Positions 8,744 through 19,761 are shown, counted from the stretch's first letter. The stretch is DNA of 64,000 bases from Streptomyces sp. NBC_01314 (GCF_041435215.1 NZ_CP108394.1:10044001-10108000), one strand, 5' to 3'. Notes: generated from the sequence alone by a model not told the origin. Program-made: numbers and translations.

Positions 8744-9400
8744 ATGGACGCCGAGCTGTTCCCCCGCGGCCGTACGGAGATCGCGTCCGGCGCCGTCCAT
8801 GTCCCGGACTGGCTGGACGCGGACCAGCAGCGGCGACTCCTGGAGGCCTGCCGCGAGTGGGCCGCACCTCCCGCCGGGCTCCGCACGGTCCGCACGCCGG
8901 GCGGCGGCACGATGACCGCCCGGCAGGTCTGCCTCGGCCGGCACTGGTATCCGTACGCCTACGCCTGCACGGTCGTCGACGGCGACGGCGCGCCCGTGAA
9001 GCCCTTCCCCGCCTGGCTGGGCGAGCTGGGCCGGCGCGCGGTCGCGGACGCGCTGGGCGCGACGCAGGCGACGGCCGCGTACGACATCGCCCTGATCAAC
9101 TTCTACGACGCCGACGCCCGCATGGGTATGCACCGTGACAGCGACGAGAAGTCGGACGCGCCGGTCGTGTCGTTGAGCCTCGGCGACACCTGTGTCTTCC
9201 GCTTCGGTAACACGCGGACACGGGCGCGGCCCTATACGGACGTGGACCTGCGCAGTGGTGATCTCTTCGTGTTCGGCGGGGCGGCACGGCAGGCGTACCA
9301 CGGGGTGCCCCGGGTGTACGGGGGGACCGCGCCGGCCGCGCTGGGGCTGACCGGCCGGCTGAACGTCACCCTGCGGGTCAGCGGCTTCGGCGACGGCTGA
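8744..9400 (+). CDS. alkB: AlkB-type 2-oxoglutarate/Fe(II) DNA/RNA demethylase
   Basis: A 218-residue AlkB dioxygenase that would oxidatively remove methyl lesions such as 1-meA and 3-meC from nucleic acids. The iron triad is His130-x-Asp132 (MHRDSDE) with His186 (AYHGVP). The 2-oxoglutarate arginines are Arg205 and Arg211 (RLNVTLR). The ATG at 8744 gives the usual family length of about 215 residues; an upstream in-frame GTG at 8720 is possible but has a poorer ribosome site. It stands alone, divergent from rlmG. Confidence 0.92.
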   Translation: MDAELFPRGRTEIASGAVHVPDWLDADQQRRLLEACREWAAPPAGLRTVRTPGGGTMTARQVCLGRHWYPYAYACTVVDGDGAPVKPFPAWLGELGRRAVADALGATQATAAYDIALINFYDADARMGMHRDSDEKSDAPVVSLSLGDTCVFRFGNTRTRARPYTDVDLRSGDLFVFGGAARQAYHGVPRVYGGTAPAALGLTGRLNVTLRVSGFGDG

Positions 9401-9452
9401 GGCTCGCCGGGCGGGGGCCCGATGCCGAGCGGATCATGGGAGACTCCCCCTC

Positions 9453-10703
9453 ATGGACGGGAAGGCGGCCCCCAAGGCGGCGGGCGAAGGGACACCGACG
9501 ACGACTCGCACTCGGCTGGACCGGGGGAGGGGCGCGCTCGGTCCGGCGCTGGAGCTGGTGCACACGGGGCGGGCACCGACGAGGGCCGTGCTCACCGCCG
9601 AACTGGGTGTCACCCGGGCCACGGCGGGGGCCGTAGCCGCCGAGCTGGAGGCGTTGGGGCTGATCAGGGTCGACGCGCACCCGGGCGCCGCCGCCGGTTC
9701 GCAGGGCCGGCCCTCACACCGCCTCGAAGTCGCCGAGGAGGGGCCCGTCGCGCTCGCCGCCCAGGTGCACGCCGACGGCTGGCGGGCGGCGCTGGTCGGC
9801 CTCGGCGGACGGATCGTCGCCACCGCGCCGGCCTGCGAGATCGTGGACGCCGACCCGGCGAAGGTGCTCGGCTCGGTCGTCGACGCGGGCGCCGCCCTGC
9901 TGCGCGAGACCGGCCGGCGGTGTGTCGGCGCGGGACTCGCCGTGCCGTCCGCGGTCGCCGAACCGGCGGGGCTGGCGCTGAACCCGCTGCACCTGGCCTG
10001 GCCGGCCGGGGCACCCGTCCGGGAGATCTTCGCCGAGCGGGTCCGCGCGGCCGGCATCGAGGGGCCCGCGTTCGCGGCCAACGACGTCAACCTCGCCGCC
10101 CTCGCCGAACACCGGCACGGCGCAGGGCGGGGCTCCCGCGATCTGTTGTGCGTGGCGACCGGGCACCGGGGCGTCGGCGGCGCGCTGGTCCTCGACGGCC
10201 GTCTGCACACGGGCAGTTCGGGCCTCGCCCTCGAAGTCGGCCACCTCACCGTCAACCCCGAGGGCCGCCCCTGCCACTGTGGCAGCCGCGGCTGTCTCGA
10301 CGTCGAGGCCGACCCGCGGGCCTTCCTCAGCGCCGTCGGCCGCGACCCGGGGCCCGACGAGGGCTCACTGCTCCAGCAGGCCAACGAGCTGATCCGCACC
10401 CGGTACGCCGACCCGGGCGTCCGTACGGCGGCCGAGGCCATCATCGACCGCCTTGGCCTGGGGCTGGCGGGCCTGGTCAACATCCTCAACCCCGACCGCA
10501 TCATCCTCGGCGGCATGCACCGCGCCCTCCTCGACGCCGACCCCGACCGGCTGCGCGCCGTCGTCGCCGACCGCAGCCTGTGGGGACGGCAGAGCGGGGT
10601 CGCCCCGATCCTGGCCTGCACGCTGGATCACAACAGCCTGGTCGGGGCAGCCGAACTGGCGTGGCAGCCGGTGCTCGACGACCCGCTGGGCGCGCTGGTC
10701 TGA
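9453..10703 (+). CDS. ROK family transcriptional regulator (NagC/XylR type)
   Basis: A 416-residue ROK repressor. The N-terminal winged helix spans about residues 25-80 (TRAVLTAELGVTRATAGAV). A ROK sugar-kinase-like domain follows, carrying the zinc motif CHCGSRGC near residue 275 and EVGHLTV. Such proteins bind a sugar or sugar phosphate and release their operator. The gene ends 6 nt before the convergent GtrA gene. No sugar operon is directly attached, so the regulon is unknown; the SIS-aldolase operon 4 kb upstream is one possibility. Confidence 0.9.
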   Translation: MDGKAAPKAAGEGTPTTTRTRLDRGRGALGPALELVHTGRAPTRAVLTAELGVTRATAGAVAAELEALGLIRVDAHPGAAAGSQGRPSHRLEVAEEGPVALAAQVHADGWRAALVGLGGRIVATAPACEIVDADPAKVLGSVVDAGAALLRETGRRCVGAGLAVPSAVAEPAGLALNPLHLAWPAGAPVREIFAERVRAAGIEGPAFAANDVNLAALAEHRHGAGRGSRDLLCVATGHRGVGGALVLDGRLHTGSSGLALEVGHLTVNPEGRPCHCGSRGCLDVEADPRAFLSAVGRDPGPDEGSLLQQANELIRTRYADPGVRTAAEAIIDRLGLGLAGLVNILNPDRIILGGMHRALLDADPDRLRAVVADRSLWGRQSGVAPILACTLDHNSLVGAAELAWQPVLDDPLGALV

Positions 10704-10709
10704 CGACGT

Positions 10710-11144
10710 TCAGCGCGGGCGGGGCCCCCGCAGCATGATCGTGCGGGAGACCATGAACGTCACCGGAATCGCCGCGCCCGACGCGAGCAGGGGGGCGAAC
10801 CGGTTGCCCACGTGCAGGATGCCCACGATCACATACACGCCCGCCGTCGTTATCAGAAAATTGGTGGCATTGGTCATCGGAAACAACAGGAATTTACGCC
10901 AGGTCGGACGGGTGCGGTAAGTGAATCTCGCGTTCAGGAAAAAGGAACCCGTCATGCTCAGCGCGAACGCGAGAACATGTGCGGCAAGGTAGGGAAGCCC
11001 TTTGAGGAACAACAGATAAAGGCCGTAGTAGGTCGCGGTGTTGACCACCCCGACCAGGGCGAAGGCCATGATCTGTCCCGATATGCGGAGCTCCGGCATC
11101 GGGCGGGCCTCGGGGAGGGTCTCCGTACGCGTCGCGATCCGCAT
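10710..11144 (-). CDS. GtrA-family membrane protein (lipid-linked sugar flippase type)
   Basis: A 144-residue protein with four transmembrane helices and the GtrA/GtcA pattern (FALVGVVNTATYYGLY near the start, FFLNARFTYR in the middle). Family members move undecaprenyl- or polyprenyl-phosphate-linked sugars across the membrane, or help that step. The start is ATG at 11144, where TGATG joins the stop of the upstream glycosyltransferase, so translation is coupled. It is last of three genes with yfhO and a CsbB-type transferase, supplying the flippase of a three-component glycosylation module. Confidence 0.88.
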   Translation of the reverse strand: MRIATRTETLPEARPMPELRISGQIMAFALVGVVNTATYYGLYLLFLKGLPYLAAHVLAFALSMTGSFFLNARFTYRTRPTWRKFLLFPMTNATNFLITTAGVYVIVGILHVGNRFAPLLASGAAIPVTFMVSRTIMLRGPRPR

Positions 11145-12121
11145 CAGCGAATGAGGTTCTTCGTCGTGCCGCACGCCGCGTGCCCCTCCGTCTGCTCCAC
11201 ATTGGTCGCCTTCACCAGGAAGTGCGGGCGCCCCTTCACCTCGTAGTAGATCCGGCCGGTGTACTCCCCGATCACCCCGAGCATGATCATCTGTACGCCG
11301 GCGAGGGCGGTGACGGCCATGACGATGGTGACATAGCCCGGTGTCTCCACGCCGTTGACGAGCGCGGCGCCCACGATCCACGCCGTGTAGAGCCCCGCGC
11401 ACACCAGCAGGCCCAGACCGAGGTAGAGGGCGGCCCGCAGCGGCCGGTTGTTGAAGGAGAGGAGCCCGTCGAGTCCGTAGTTGAGCAGCGACCGGAAGCT
11501 CCAGGAGCTGCGGCCGTGTTCGCGCACGGCGTTCTCGTACTCGAAGGTCGTGCCCGGGAAGCCGACCCAGGCGAAGAGGCCCTTGGAGAAACGGTTGTAC
11601 TCGGTCAGGTCCAGGACCGCGTCCACCACCCGGCGGGACAGCAGCCGGAAGTCGCCCACGCCGTCGGCGAGTTCCACGTCGACAAGACGGTTGACCAGCC
11701 GGTAGTACAGGCGGGCGGTGGCGGTGCGCAGAAGGCCGTCACCGGTCCGGGTGCGGCGGGCGATGACCTGGTCGTAGCCCTGTTCGCGCAGGCCGACCAT
11801 GCGGCGGATCAGTTCCGGCGGATGCTGCAGATCGGCGTCCATGACGATCACGGAGTCGCCCGAGGCGTGCCGCAGACCCGCGAGCAGCGCCGCCTCCTTG
11901 CCGAAGTTGCGGCTGAACGAGACGTACCGCACGCGCGCGTCGAACTCGGCCAGCCGCTTCAGGGCAGCGAGGGTCCGGTCACGGCTGCCGTCGTCGACGT
12001 AGACGAACTCCATGTCGTGGCCGAGCGGAAGCAGTTCCTCCGCGACCTTCTGGATCTCTTCGTGGAAGCGCGCGACGACGGCTTCCTCGTTGTAGCAGGG
12101 TGCGACGATCGAGATGAGCAT
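11144..12121 (-). CDS. GT2 polyprenyl-phosphate glycosyltransferase (CsbB/GtrB/DPM1 type)
   Basis: A 325-residue membrane-anchored glycosyltransferase. The GT-A domain has YNEE near residue 11, VDDGS near 42 and the DxD equivalent MDADLQHPP (Asp95/Asp97). Two transmembrane helices follow at about 235-305. CsbB/GtrB proteins load a sugar from its nucleotide form onto polyprenyl phosphate on the cytoplasmic face. The gene lies 21 nt after yfhO and overlaps gtrA by one base (TGATG). The sugar is probably GlcNAc or glucose but cannot be read here. A Ppm-type mannosyltransferase is less likely because Ppm is normally beside lnt, which is 26 kb away. Confidence 0.9.
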   Translation of the reverse strand: MLISIVAPCYNEEAVVARFHEEIQKVAEELLPLGHDMEFVYVDDGSRDRTLAALKRLAEFDARVRYVSFSRNFGKEAALLAGLRHASGDSVIVMDADLQHPPELIRRMVGLREQGYDQVIARRTRTGDGLLRTATARLYYRLVNRLVDVELADGVGDFRLLSRRVVDAVLDLTEYNRFSKGLFAWVGFPGTTFEYENAVREHGRSSWSFRSLLNYGLDGLLSFNNRPLRAALYLGLGLLVCAGLYTAWIVGAALVNGVETPGYVTIVMAVTALAGVQMIMLGVIGEYTGRIYYEVKGRPHFLVKATNVEQTEGHAACGTTKNLIR

Positions 12122-12142
12122 GGTTCTCCCCCAGGAGTACGG

Positions 12143-14857
<2,715 letters not shown>

Positions 14858-15027
14858 TTTCTCAGTACCCCGCTATTCCCCGCGCTGCGTCGATTCGCCG
14901 AATTAGAGGCTCACCGCTCGACGATGGTTGTGCCGCAGACGAAAAGTGAAAACAATAATTCCGCATACCGTGGGGTGCGGGAAATGGGCAATTGCTTTCG
15001 CGGATACGCGAGTTGTCTCCGGGGTGA
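14858..15027. other. AT-rich intergenic region upstream of yfhO
   Basis: About 170 nt between two minus-strand genes, unusually rich in A and T (around 14940-14965). This is likely the promoter region of the yfhO operon. No certain -35/-10 pair or operator stands out. Confidence 0.4.
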
Positions 15028-15888
15028 TCAGAAGGTGAACTCCGCCGTGAGGCTCCACAGCGCCGCCACCTGTGGCCGCCGCAGATCCGCCCGGCGCACG
15101 CACAGCCCGATCGGGAACGGCTCCGGCGGCGTGTCGGAGAAAATCGCCGTGAGCCGGTCGCGTACGGCGCTGTGATCGAGCACCAGCCGGGGGACCACAC
15201 CGGTGCCGCAGCCCAGCGCGACGAGGGTCAACAGCGCCTCGTGGCCCTCCGGTTCGGCCGCCAGGTCGGGTGCGCCGCCGCGCGAGCGGAACCAGCGGTC
15301 GGCGGCGTCTCGGACCGGACCGCGGTGGGGGAGGACGAAGGGGCCGTCCAGGCCGGGGTCCGGGCGGTCGCGCGCGGTGACGAACACCAGATCCGTCGTC
15401 GCCACGGTCCGGCTCACCAGCGACTCCGGCAGCCGCGCCGGGATGCCCGCGACCGCCACGTCCGCCTCGCCCTCGTCCAGTCGCGCCAGCGCCGCCGCGG
15501 CGTCACCCGTACGCAGATCGAGGCGGACCTGCGGATGGGCCGTACGGAAGGGCGTCAACAGATCCGGCAGCAGCGCCTGACACGCGGTCACCGTCGCGAA
15601 CACGGCCAGCCGCCCGGTCAGTTCGGCCGGGTCCGGGTGCTCCTCGCGGTACGCGCGCCACAACTCAAGCGCCCCCACGGCGTATTCACGGAAGCGGTGC
15701 CCCTCGGCCGTCAGGGAGACGCCCCTCGGCCCCCGGTCGAGGAGCCGGTGCCCGAGGTCGGACTCCAGCCGCTGCACGGTACGGGTCAGCGTCGCCGGGC
15801 TGACATGGCAGTCCATGCTGGTCCGGCCGAAGTTCAGCGTCCGGGCCAGATGAAGGAACAGCCGCAGCTCGCGATGATCGTCCCGCAT
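15028..15888 (-). CDS. ilvY: IlvY-type LysR family regulator
   Basis: A 286-residue LysR regulator. The N-terminal helix-turn-helix is at about residues 6-65 (LRLFLHLARTLNFGRTS, and VSPATLTRTVQRLE) and an effector domain follows. IlvY activates the divergent ilvC gene in response to acetolactate. Here the divergent gene is indeed a ketol-acid reductoisomerase, and an operator-like repeat lies between them. The ATG at 15888 has AGGTGG 9 nt upstream; sequence further upstream is antisense to the reductoisomerase. Confidence 0.88.
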   Translation of the reverse strand: MRDDHRELRLFLHLARTLNFGRTSMDCHVSPATLTRTVQRLESDLGHRLLDRGPRGVSLTAEGHRFREYAVGALELWRAYREEHPDPAELTGRLAVFATVTACQALLPDLLTPFRTAHPQVRLDLRTGDAAAALARLDEGEADVAVAGIPARLPESLVSRTVATTDLVFVTARDRPDPGLDGPFVLPHRGPVRDAADRWFRSRGGAPDLAAEPEGHEALLTLVALGCGTGVVPRLVLDHSAVRDRLTAIFSDTPPEPFPIGLCVRRADLRRPQVAALWSLTAEFTF

Positions 15889-15935
15889 ACACACCCACCT
15901 GGCTCTTTCATTTTCCGCAACACCCCGCTGCAAAG

Positions 15936-15952
15936 GTTGCGCTTGCCGCAAC
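15936..15952. promoter_or_regulatory. IlvY-type operator between ilvY and ilvC
   Basis: A perfect inverted repeat GTTGCG-N5-CGCAAC, which fits the LysR T-N11-A style. A related half-site CCGCAAC lies about 20 nt to the left, giving the tandem-site layout expected of E. coli IlvY control regions. It is 27 nt before the ilvC start and 48 nt from the ilvY start. Confidence 0.7.
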
Positions 15953-15978
15953 ACTCGCCCGGACCCTACAACTCCTCC

Positions 15979-17436
15979 ATGACCACCTCCACTGTCTTCG
16001 CCCTCGAAACCATGGACGTGCCCGGCGGCACCGAGACCGTCCTGCGCGGCGGACGCCACCTCTTCCCGCTGCTGCCTCGGGCCTTCGCCGGGGTGCGCCG
16101 CATCGGAGTCATCGGCTGGGGACCGCAGGGCAGGGCCCAGGCCCGCAATCTGCGCGACTCGCTCTCCGGCACCGACATCGCCGTCACCGTCGGACTGCGC
16201 CCCGGCTCCGCCTCGGCCGCCGACGCCCGCGCCCACGGCTTCACCGAGACGGACGGCACCCTCGGCGACTGGCTCGCCGTCACCGCCGAGAGCGACCTCG
16301 TCGTCCTCCTGATCGCGGACGCGGCCCTCGCCGCCCACCACCGGGAGATCTTCGCCGTCCTGAAGCCCGGCGCCACCATCGGCCTCTCCCACGGCTTCCT
16401 CCTCGGCCACCTCCGCGAGACCGGCGGCGACTTCCCGCCCGGCCACGGCGTCATCGCCGTCTGCCCGAAGGGCATGGGCGACTCGGTCCGCCGCCTCTAC
16501 GAGCAGGGCGCCGAGATCAACGGCGCCGGGATCAACAGCAGTTACGCCGTCCACGCCGACCCCGACGGCAACGCGACCGACCGCGCTCTCGCCTGGTCGG
16601 TCGCCCTCGGCTCCCCGTACACCTTCCGCACCACCCTGGAGAGCGAGTACCTCTCCGACATCGTCGGCGAGCGCGCCATCCTGCTCGGCGCCGTCCACGG
16701 CATCGTCGAGAGCCTGTACACCCGCTACCGGCTCGCCGGGGACGACGAGGTGACCGCGTACCAGCGCTCCTGCGAGAACATCACCGGCCCGATCGCCCGC
16801 ACCATCTCCCACGCCGGCCTCCGCGCGGTGCGCGAGGGTCTCGACACCGCCGGCCGGGACGTCTTCGACCGCGCCTGCACGGCCACGTACGGACCGGCCC
16901 GTGAGATCGTCGCGGAGATCTACGACGAGGTCGCCGACGGCACCGAACTGCGCAGCGTCATCCTGGCCGAACGCCGTCTCGGGGCCCGCCCGATGAGCGG
17001 GATCGGCGGTTCACCGATGTGGTCCGTCAGCGACCGGGCGCACGCCCGCCGGGGCGAACGCGACCTGCCCGTGGACCCGTTCACCGCCGGCGTCTTCGTC
17101 GCCACCATGACCGCGCAGATCGACGAGTTCGCCGACCGCGGCCACCCCTGGTCGGAGATCGTCAACGAGTCCGTCATCGAGGCCGTCGACTCCCTCCTGC
17201 CCTACATGCACGCCCGCGACGTCGCGTACATGGTCGACAACTGTTCCCGCACGGCCCGCCTCGGCGCCCGCCGCTGGGGCCCCCGCTTCCAGGCCGCCTA
17301 CGAGCAGATCGCCTATCCGGCCGCCGAACACCCCGCCGACGAGGCCCTGGTGGCGTCCTTCGACACACATCCCGTCCATGAGGCCCTGGCCGCGGCGGCG
17401 AAGCTCCGGCCGTCGGTGGACATCTCTGTGACCTGA
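15979..17436 (+). CDS. ilvC: Ketol-acid reductoisomerase, plant-like class II form
   Basis: A 485-residue NADPH-dependent enzyme of valine/isoleucine synthesis converting acetolactate to dihydroxyisovalerate. The Rossmann motif is GVIGWGPQGRAQ at about 43-54. The acidic Mg-binding helix is in DIVGERAILLGAVHGIVE. Several blocks (SHGFLLGHL, CPKGMG, NGAGINSS, PFTAGV, NESVIEAVDSL, MVDNCSRTARLG, LRPSVDISVT) match, from memory, the chloroplast enzyme better than the E. coli one. Most Streptomyces also have a short class I ilvC in the ilvBNC operon, so this is probably a second copy. It is divergent from its own ilvY. Confidence 0.9.
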   Translation: MTTSTVFALETMDVPGGTETVLRGGRHLFPLLPRAFAGVRRIGVIGWGPQGRAQARNLRDSLSGTDIAVTVGLRPGSASAADARAHGFTETDGTLGDWLAVTAESDLVVLLIADAALAAHHREIFAVLKPGATIGLSHGFLLGHLRETGGDFPPGHGVIAVCPKGMGDSVRRLYEQGAEINGAGINSSYAVHADPDGNATDRALAWSVALGSPYTFRTTLESEYLSDIVGERAILLGAVHGIVESLYTRYRLAGDDEVTAYQRSCENITGPIARTISHAGLRAVREGLDTAGRDVFDRACTATYGPAREIVAEIYDEVADGTELRSVILAERRLGARPMSGIGGSPMWSVSDRAHARRGERDLPVDPFTAGVFVATMTAQIDEFADRGHPWSEIVNESVIEAVDSLLPYMHARDVAYMVDNCSRTARLGARRWGPRFQAAYEQIAYPAAEHPADEALVASFDTHPVHEALAAAAKLRPSVDISVT

Positions 17437-17469
17437 CGCGTGACGCGTGACGCGTGGCCCGTGGCCCGT
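17435..17469. repeat. Heptanucleotide tandem repeat at the ilvC stop
   Basis: Three copies of GACGCGT followed by two copies of GGCCCGT, starting within the TGA stop codon of ilvC. It lies in the convergent 3' region between ilvC and the DUF1272 gene. Confidence 0.85.
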
Positions 17470-17495
17470 GACGTCCGTCGCCTGGCTGCCGGGGG

Positions 17496-17681
17496 TTACG
17501 CGGCAATCCTGCGTCGGGGCCTGGCCACCAACTCCCCGCCGCAGTTGGGACAGATCTCGTGCATGGCCTCGCCGCAGGGCACACAGAACGTGCACTCGTA
17601 CGAGCAGATGCGGGCGGAGGCGTCGGCGGGCAGGGTCGTCGTCCCACAGCGCTCGCAGCGGTCGCGCATTTCCAGTGCCAT
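17496..17681 (-). CDS. DUF1272 small zinc-ribbon protein
   Basis: A 61-residue protein with the full DUF1272 pattern. Three Cys pairs or clusters are visible (RCERC, CSYECTFC..C, CPNCGGEL), enough to bind two zinc ions. AGAGGAAGG lies about 10 nt before the ATG at 17681. The function of the family is unknown; a role as a small metal-binding or nucleic-acid-binding protein is a guess. The gene stands alone between ilvC and a DUF4865 gene. Confidence 0.9.
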   Translation of the reverse strand: MALEMRDRCERCGTTTLPADASARICSYECTFCVPCGEAMHEICPNCGGELVARPRRRIAA

Positions 17682-17798
17682 GTGCGGGACCTTCCTCTGA
17701 TCGGGTGCTGTGACCTGTCACTTCCCATCCTCGACACCGCACGCGTGGCCGAAAGCCTCCTGCGGGTCAGAGATCAACACGATCGGGCCACGGACGAG

Positions 17799-18383
17799 TC
17801 ACCACTGCCGGCCCCGTGGCAGCCGGTCGCGTTCGGGAGTGCTCATGTGCAGCACCTGGAACGTCTCGCCCTCGGCCTTCGGCACGTCGTGGTCCCAGAC
17901 CGAGAAGTGGACGAACTCCCAGCGATCGGTGTCCACGGCCGCCGCCGCGAGTAACGCCCCGTCCAGCGAGGCGAGCCGCCCGGTCTCGCGCACCGCGTCC
18001 TCGACGACCTCAGCCAACGGCACCCCGTCCGGCACCGGCCGCCGCGCCCGCACCGCCACCCGCGCGGGGGACCCGGCGCCGCCGCCCGCCTCGTACGCCA
18101 GCCCCGTCCACTGGCGGGCCGACGGACGCCCGAAGTCGTCGACGATGCCCTGGAAGCCACCACCCCAGAGGAAGGAGTTCATGCCCTCCACGCTGTTCCA
18201 CAGGTAGAACGGCGCGTACTGGTTCACGGGTGAGCCGTGCACACCCCGCTCACGCATCAGATACGCCTTGAGGCCGAGGCCCTCCCAGGCGTCGAGCGCG
18301 TGCCCGCGACCCGCCACGCGGCGACGGACGATGTCCATGTCGTAGTCGGCGGGCAGGGTGATCTCGTAGTGCATGGCATGCAT
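17799..18383 (-). CDS. DUF4865 family protein
   Basis: A 194-residue protein beginning MHAMHYEITLPADYDM. It has a ferredoxin-like/YdhR-like alpha-beta pattern and the motifs YAPFYLWNSVEGMNSFL and GIVDDFGRP. The ATG at 18383 has GGAGGC 5 nt before it and is preferred over ATG 18374. DUF4865 proteins are repeatedly found beside TetR regulators, as here (37 nt apart, same strand), and are thought to be small monooxygenase-like or stress-response proteins; the reaction is not known. Confidence 0.82.
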   Translation of the reverse strand: MHAMHYEITLPADYDMDIVRRRVAGRGHALDAWEGLGLKAYLMRERGVHGSPVNQYAPFYLWNSVEGMNSFLWGGGFQGIVDDFGRPSARQWTGLAYEAGGGAGSPARVAVRARRPVPDGVPLAEVVEDAVRETGRLASLDGALLAAAAVDTDRWEFVHFSVWDHDVPKAEGETFQVLHMSTPERDRLPRGRQW

Positions 18384-18420
18384 GACGTGCCTCCATGGGG
18401 CTGTCGAGCCGATGCGGGGC

Positions 18421-18990
18421 CTAGCGAGCGGCGTGAGTCGGCCGGAGCAGGGCGAGCAGCCCCCGGACCCCCGCGTCGAAGGCGGCCGGTGAGCCCGAGG
18501 CACGGGCCAGGACATAGCCGCCCTGCACGGTCGCGACGATCGTCGCGGCGATCTCCTCCGCGTCCAGCTCCGGCGCGAACTGCCCTCGCTCCTTGCCCTC
18601 CTCGACGAGCCCGGCGAGTCGTTCACGCAGCCAGTCGAGCGTCTCGTCCACCGGCGCCCGCAGCTCGTCGCTCGCGATCACATCCGGATCCATCGTGAGC
18701 CGTCCGACGGGACAGCCGCGCAGCACGTCCCGCTCGCGCCGCAGATATGCCTCGACGCGCTCGTACGGCGAGCCCGGCCCGTCGAGTACTCCCTCGGCGG
18801 AGGCCCGCGACTCCTCGGCCGTCCGTCGGATCGCGGCCAGGGCGAGATCCGGCTTCCCCTTGAAGTGGTGGTACATGCTGCCCTGCCCCACACCCGAGCG
18901 CTCCAGGATGGCCTTGGGGCTCGTGCCCACATAGCCGCGCTCCCACAGCAACTCGCGGGTGGACTCGATCAGGCGCTCCGGGGTGCTCAT
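18421..18990 (-). CDS. TetR/AcrR family regulator (LmrA/YxaF type)
   Basis: A 189-residue TetR repressor. The helix-turn-helix lies at about residues 20-45 (SPKAILERSGVGQGSMYHHFKGK). A C-terminal effector domain with CPVGRLTMDPDV resembles LmrA/YxaF-type proteins. The ATG at 18990 is preferred. An alternative ATG at 19005 would lie inside a near-perfect 22-nt palindrome that looks like this protein's own operator. It heads a probable operon with the DUF4865 gene 37 nt downstream. Confidence 0.87.
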   Translation of the reverse strand: MSTPERLIESTRELLWERGYVGTSPKAILERSGVGQGSMYHHFKGKPDLALAAIRRTAEESRASAEGVLDGPGSPYERVEAYLRRERDVLRGCPVGRLTMDPDVIASDELRAPVDETLDWLRERLAGLVEEGKERGQFAPELDAEEIAATIVATVQGGYVLARASGSPAAFDAGVRGLLALLRPTHAAR

Positions 18991-18997
18991 GCCGCCA

Positions 18998-19019
18998 CTG
19001 TACATACTAGTAGTTACAG
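18998..19019. promoter_or_regulatory. TetR-type operator palindrome
   Basis: A 22-nt inverted repeat centred on TACTAGTA with outer arms CTGTA and TACAG; 18 of 22 positions are symmetric. It is immediately upstream of the TetR gene and AT-rich compared with its surroundings, as expected for an autoregulated TetR promoter. Confidence 0.65.
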
Positions 19020-19027
19020 AATGCGGA

Positions 19028-19068
19028 CTCTCGCGAACCGGAACGACCCTCTCGCGAGCCGGAACGAC
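19028..19068. repeat. Direct repeat, two 20-nt copies
   Basis: Two copies of CTCTCGCGARCCGGAACGAC, differing at one base and separated by one base, in the gap upstream of the TetR gene. No coding role is apparent. Confidence 0.8.
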
Positions 19069-19209
19069 GGCCCGGCCCCGGCCCTCAGCCCCGGCGCCAG
19101 CCTCAGCCTCTGGACCTTCTTCCTCCCGGACGGCCGTGGACCGTGGCGCGCGGAGTACGAGCCGTTCGGTCCGCGAAGCCGGCGGGCCGGCGAGCGTGTC
19201 ACCGCCCGG

Positions 19210-19761
19210 TCAGCCTGCGACGGCGGACCGGGCGGGAGCGTGTTCGGACCTGCGCCCACGCGCGGCGGGCCTGAGTCCGGTGTCGCAGGGCTGTACGGCG
19301 TCGACCGTCAGTCCGGCGTCGACCGTCAGTCCGGCGTCGTACGGCGAGATCTTCGGCACCGCCGCCGAGGACGCCGGCAGCGTGAACCACACGATCTTCC
19401 CCGACTCGCCGTGCGGCCGCACACCCCAGCTCTCGCTCACCGCGGCGACCATCGCGAGACCGCGACCGCAGGTGGCCAAGGGCTCCGCGTCCTGGACGAC
19501 CGGGAGGCGGGGGTCGTTGTCGTGCACGGAGACCGTGAGCCGGCCGAGGAGCAACTCCATCTCCACGGTGCACGTCTTGTCCGGCTCCGCGTGCCGGTGG
19601 ACGTTGGACAGCAGCTCGGTCACCCCGAGTGCGGCCCGCTCGATCAAGGGATCCAGATGCCAGTAGCGCAATTGCGCAGATACGATTCTGCGGACCTGAC
19701 CGATCCGCGACGGCAGGGCTTGGAGCTCCACCGTGCAGTGCCTGCTTTGCTGGCTGATCAC
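19210..19761 (-). CDS. RsbW-like ATP-binding (HATPase) protein
   Basis: A 183-residue protein with a GHKL-type ATPase domain over about residues 15-130. The N box is VTELLSNVHRHA, and HDNDPRLP and GRGLAMV supply the G1/G2 boxes. Streptomyces carry many such stand-alone kinases, which act as anti-sigma factors or serine kinases of anti-anti-sigma factors. The GTG at 19761 has GGGGAG upstream. The C-terminal tail after the domain contains a duplicated DAGLTV segment from an 18-nt tandem duplication, and it is probably unstructured. No sigma factor is adjacent. Confidence 0.8.
   Translation of the reverse strand: MISQQSRHCTVELQALPSRIGQVRRIVSAQLRYWHLDPLIERAALGVTELLSNVHRHAEPDKTCTVEMELLLGRLTVSVHDNDPRLPVVQDAEPLATCGRGLAMVAAVSESWGVRPHGESGKIVWFTLPASSAAVPKISPYDAGLTVDAGLTVDAVQPCDTGLRPAARGRRSEHAPARSAVAG
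19298..19333. repeat. 18-nt tandem duplication in the ATPase tail
   Basis: Two perfect copies of GGCGTCGACCGTCAGTCC. They encode the hexapeptide DAGLTV twice on the minus strand. Confidence 0.9.
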
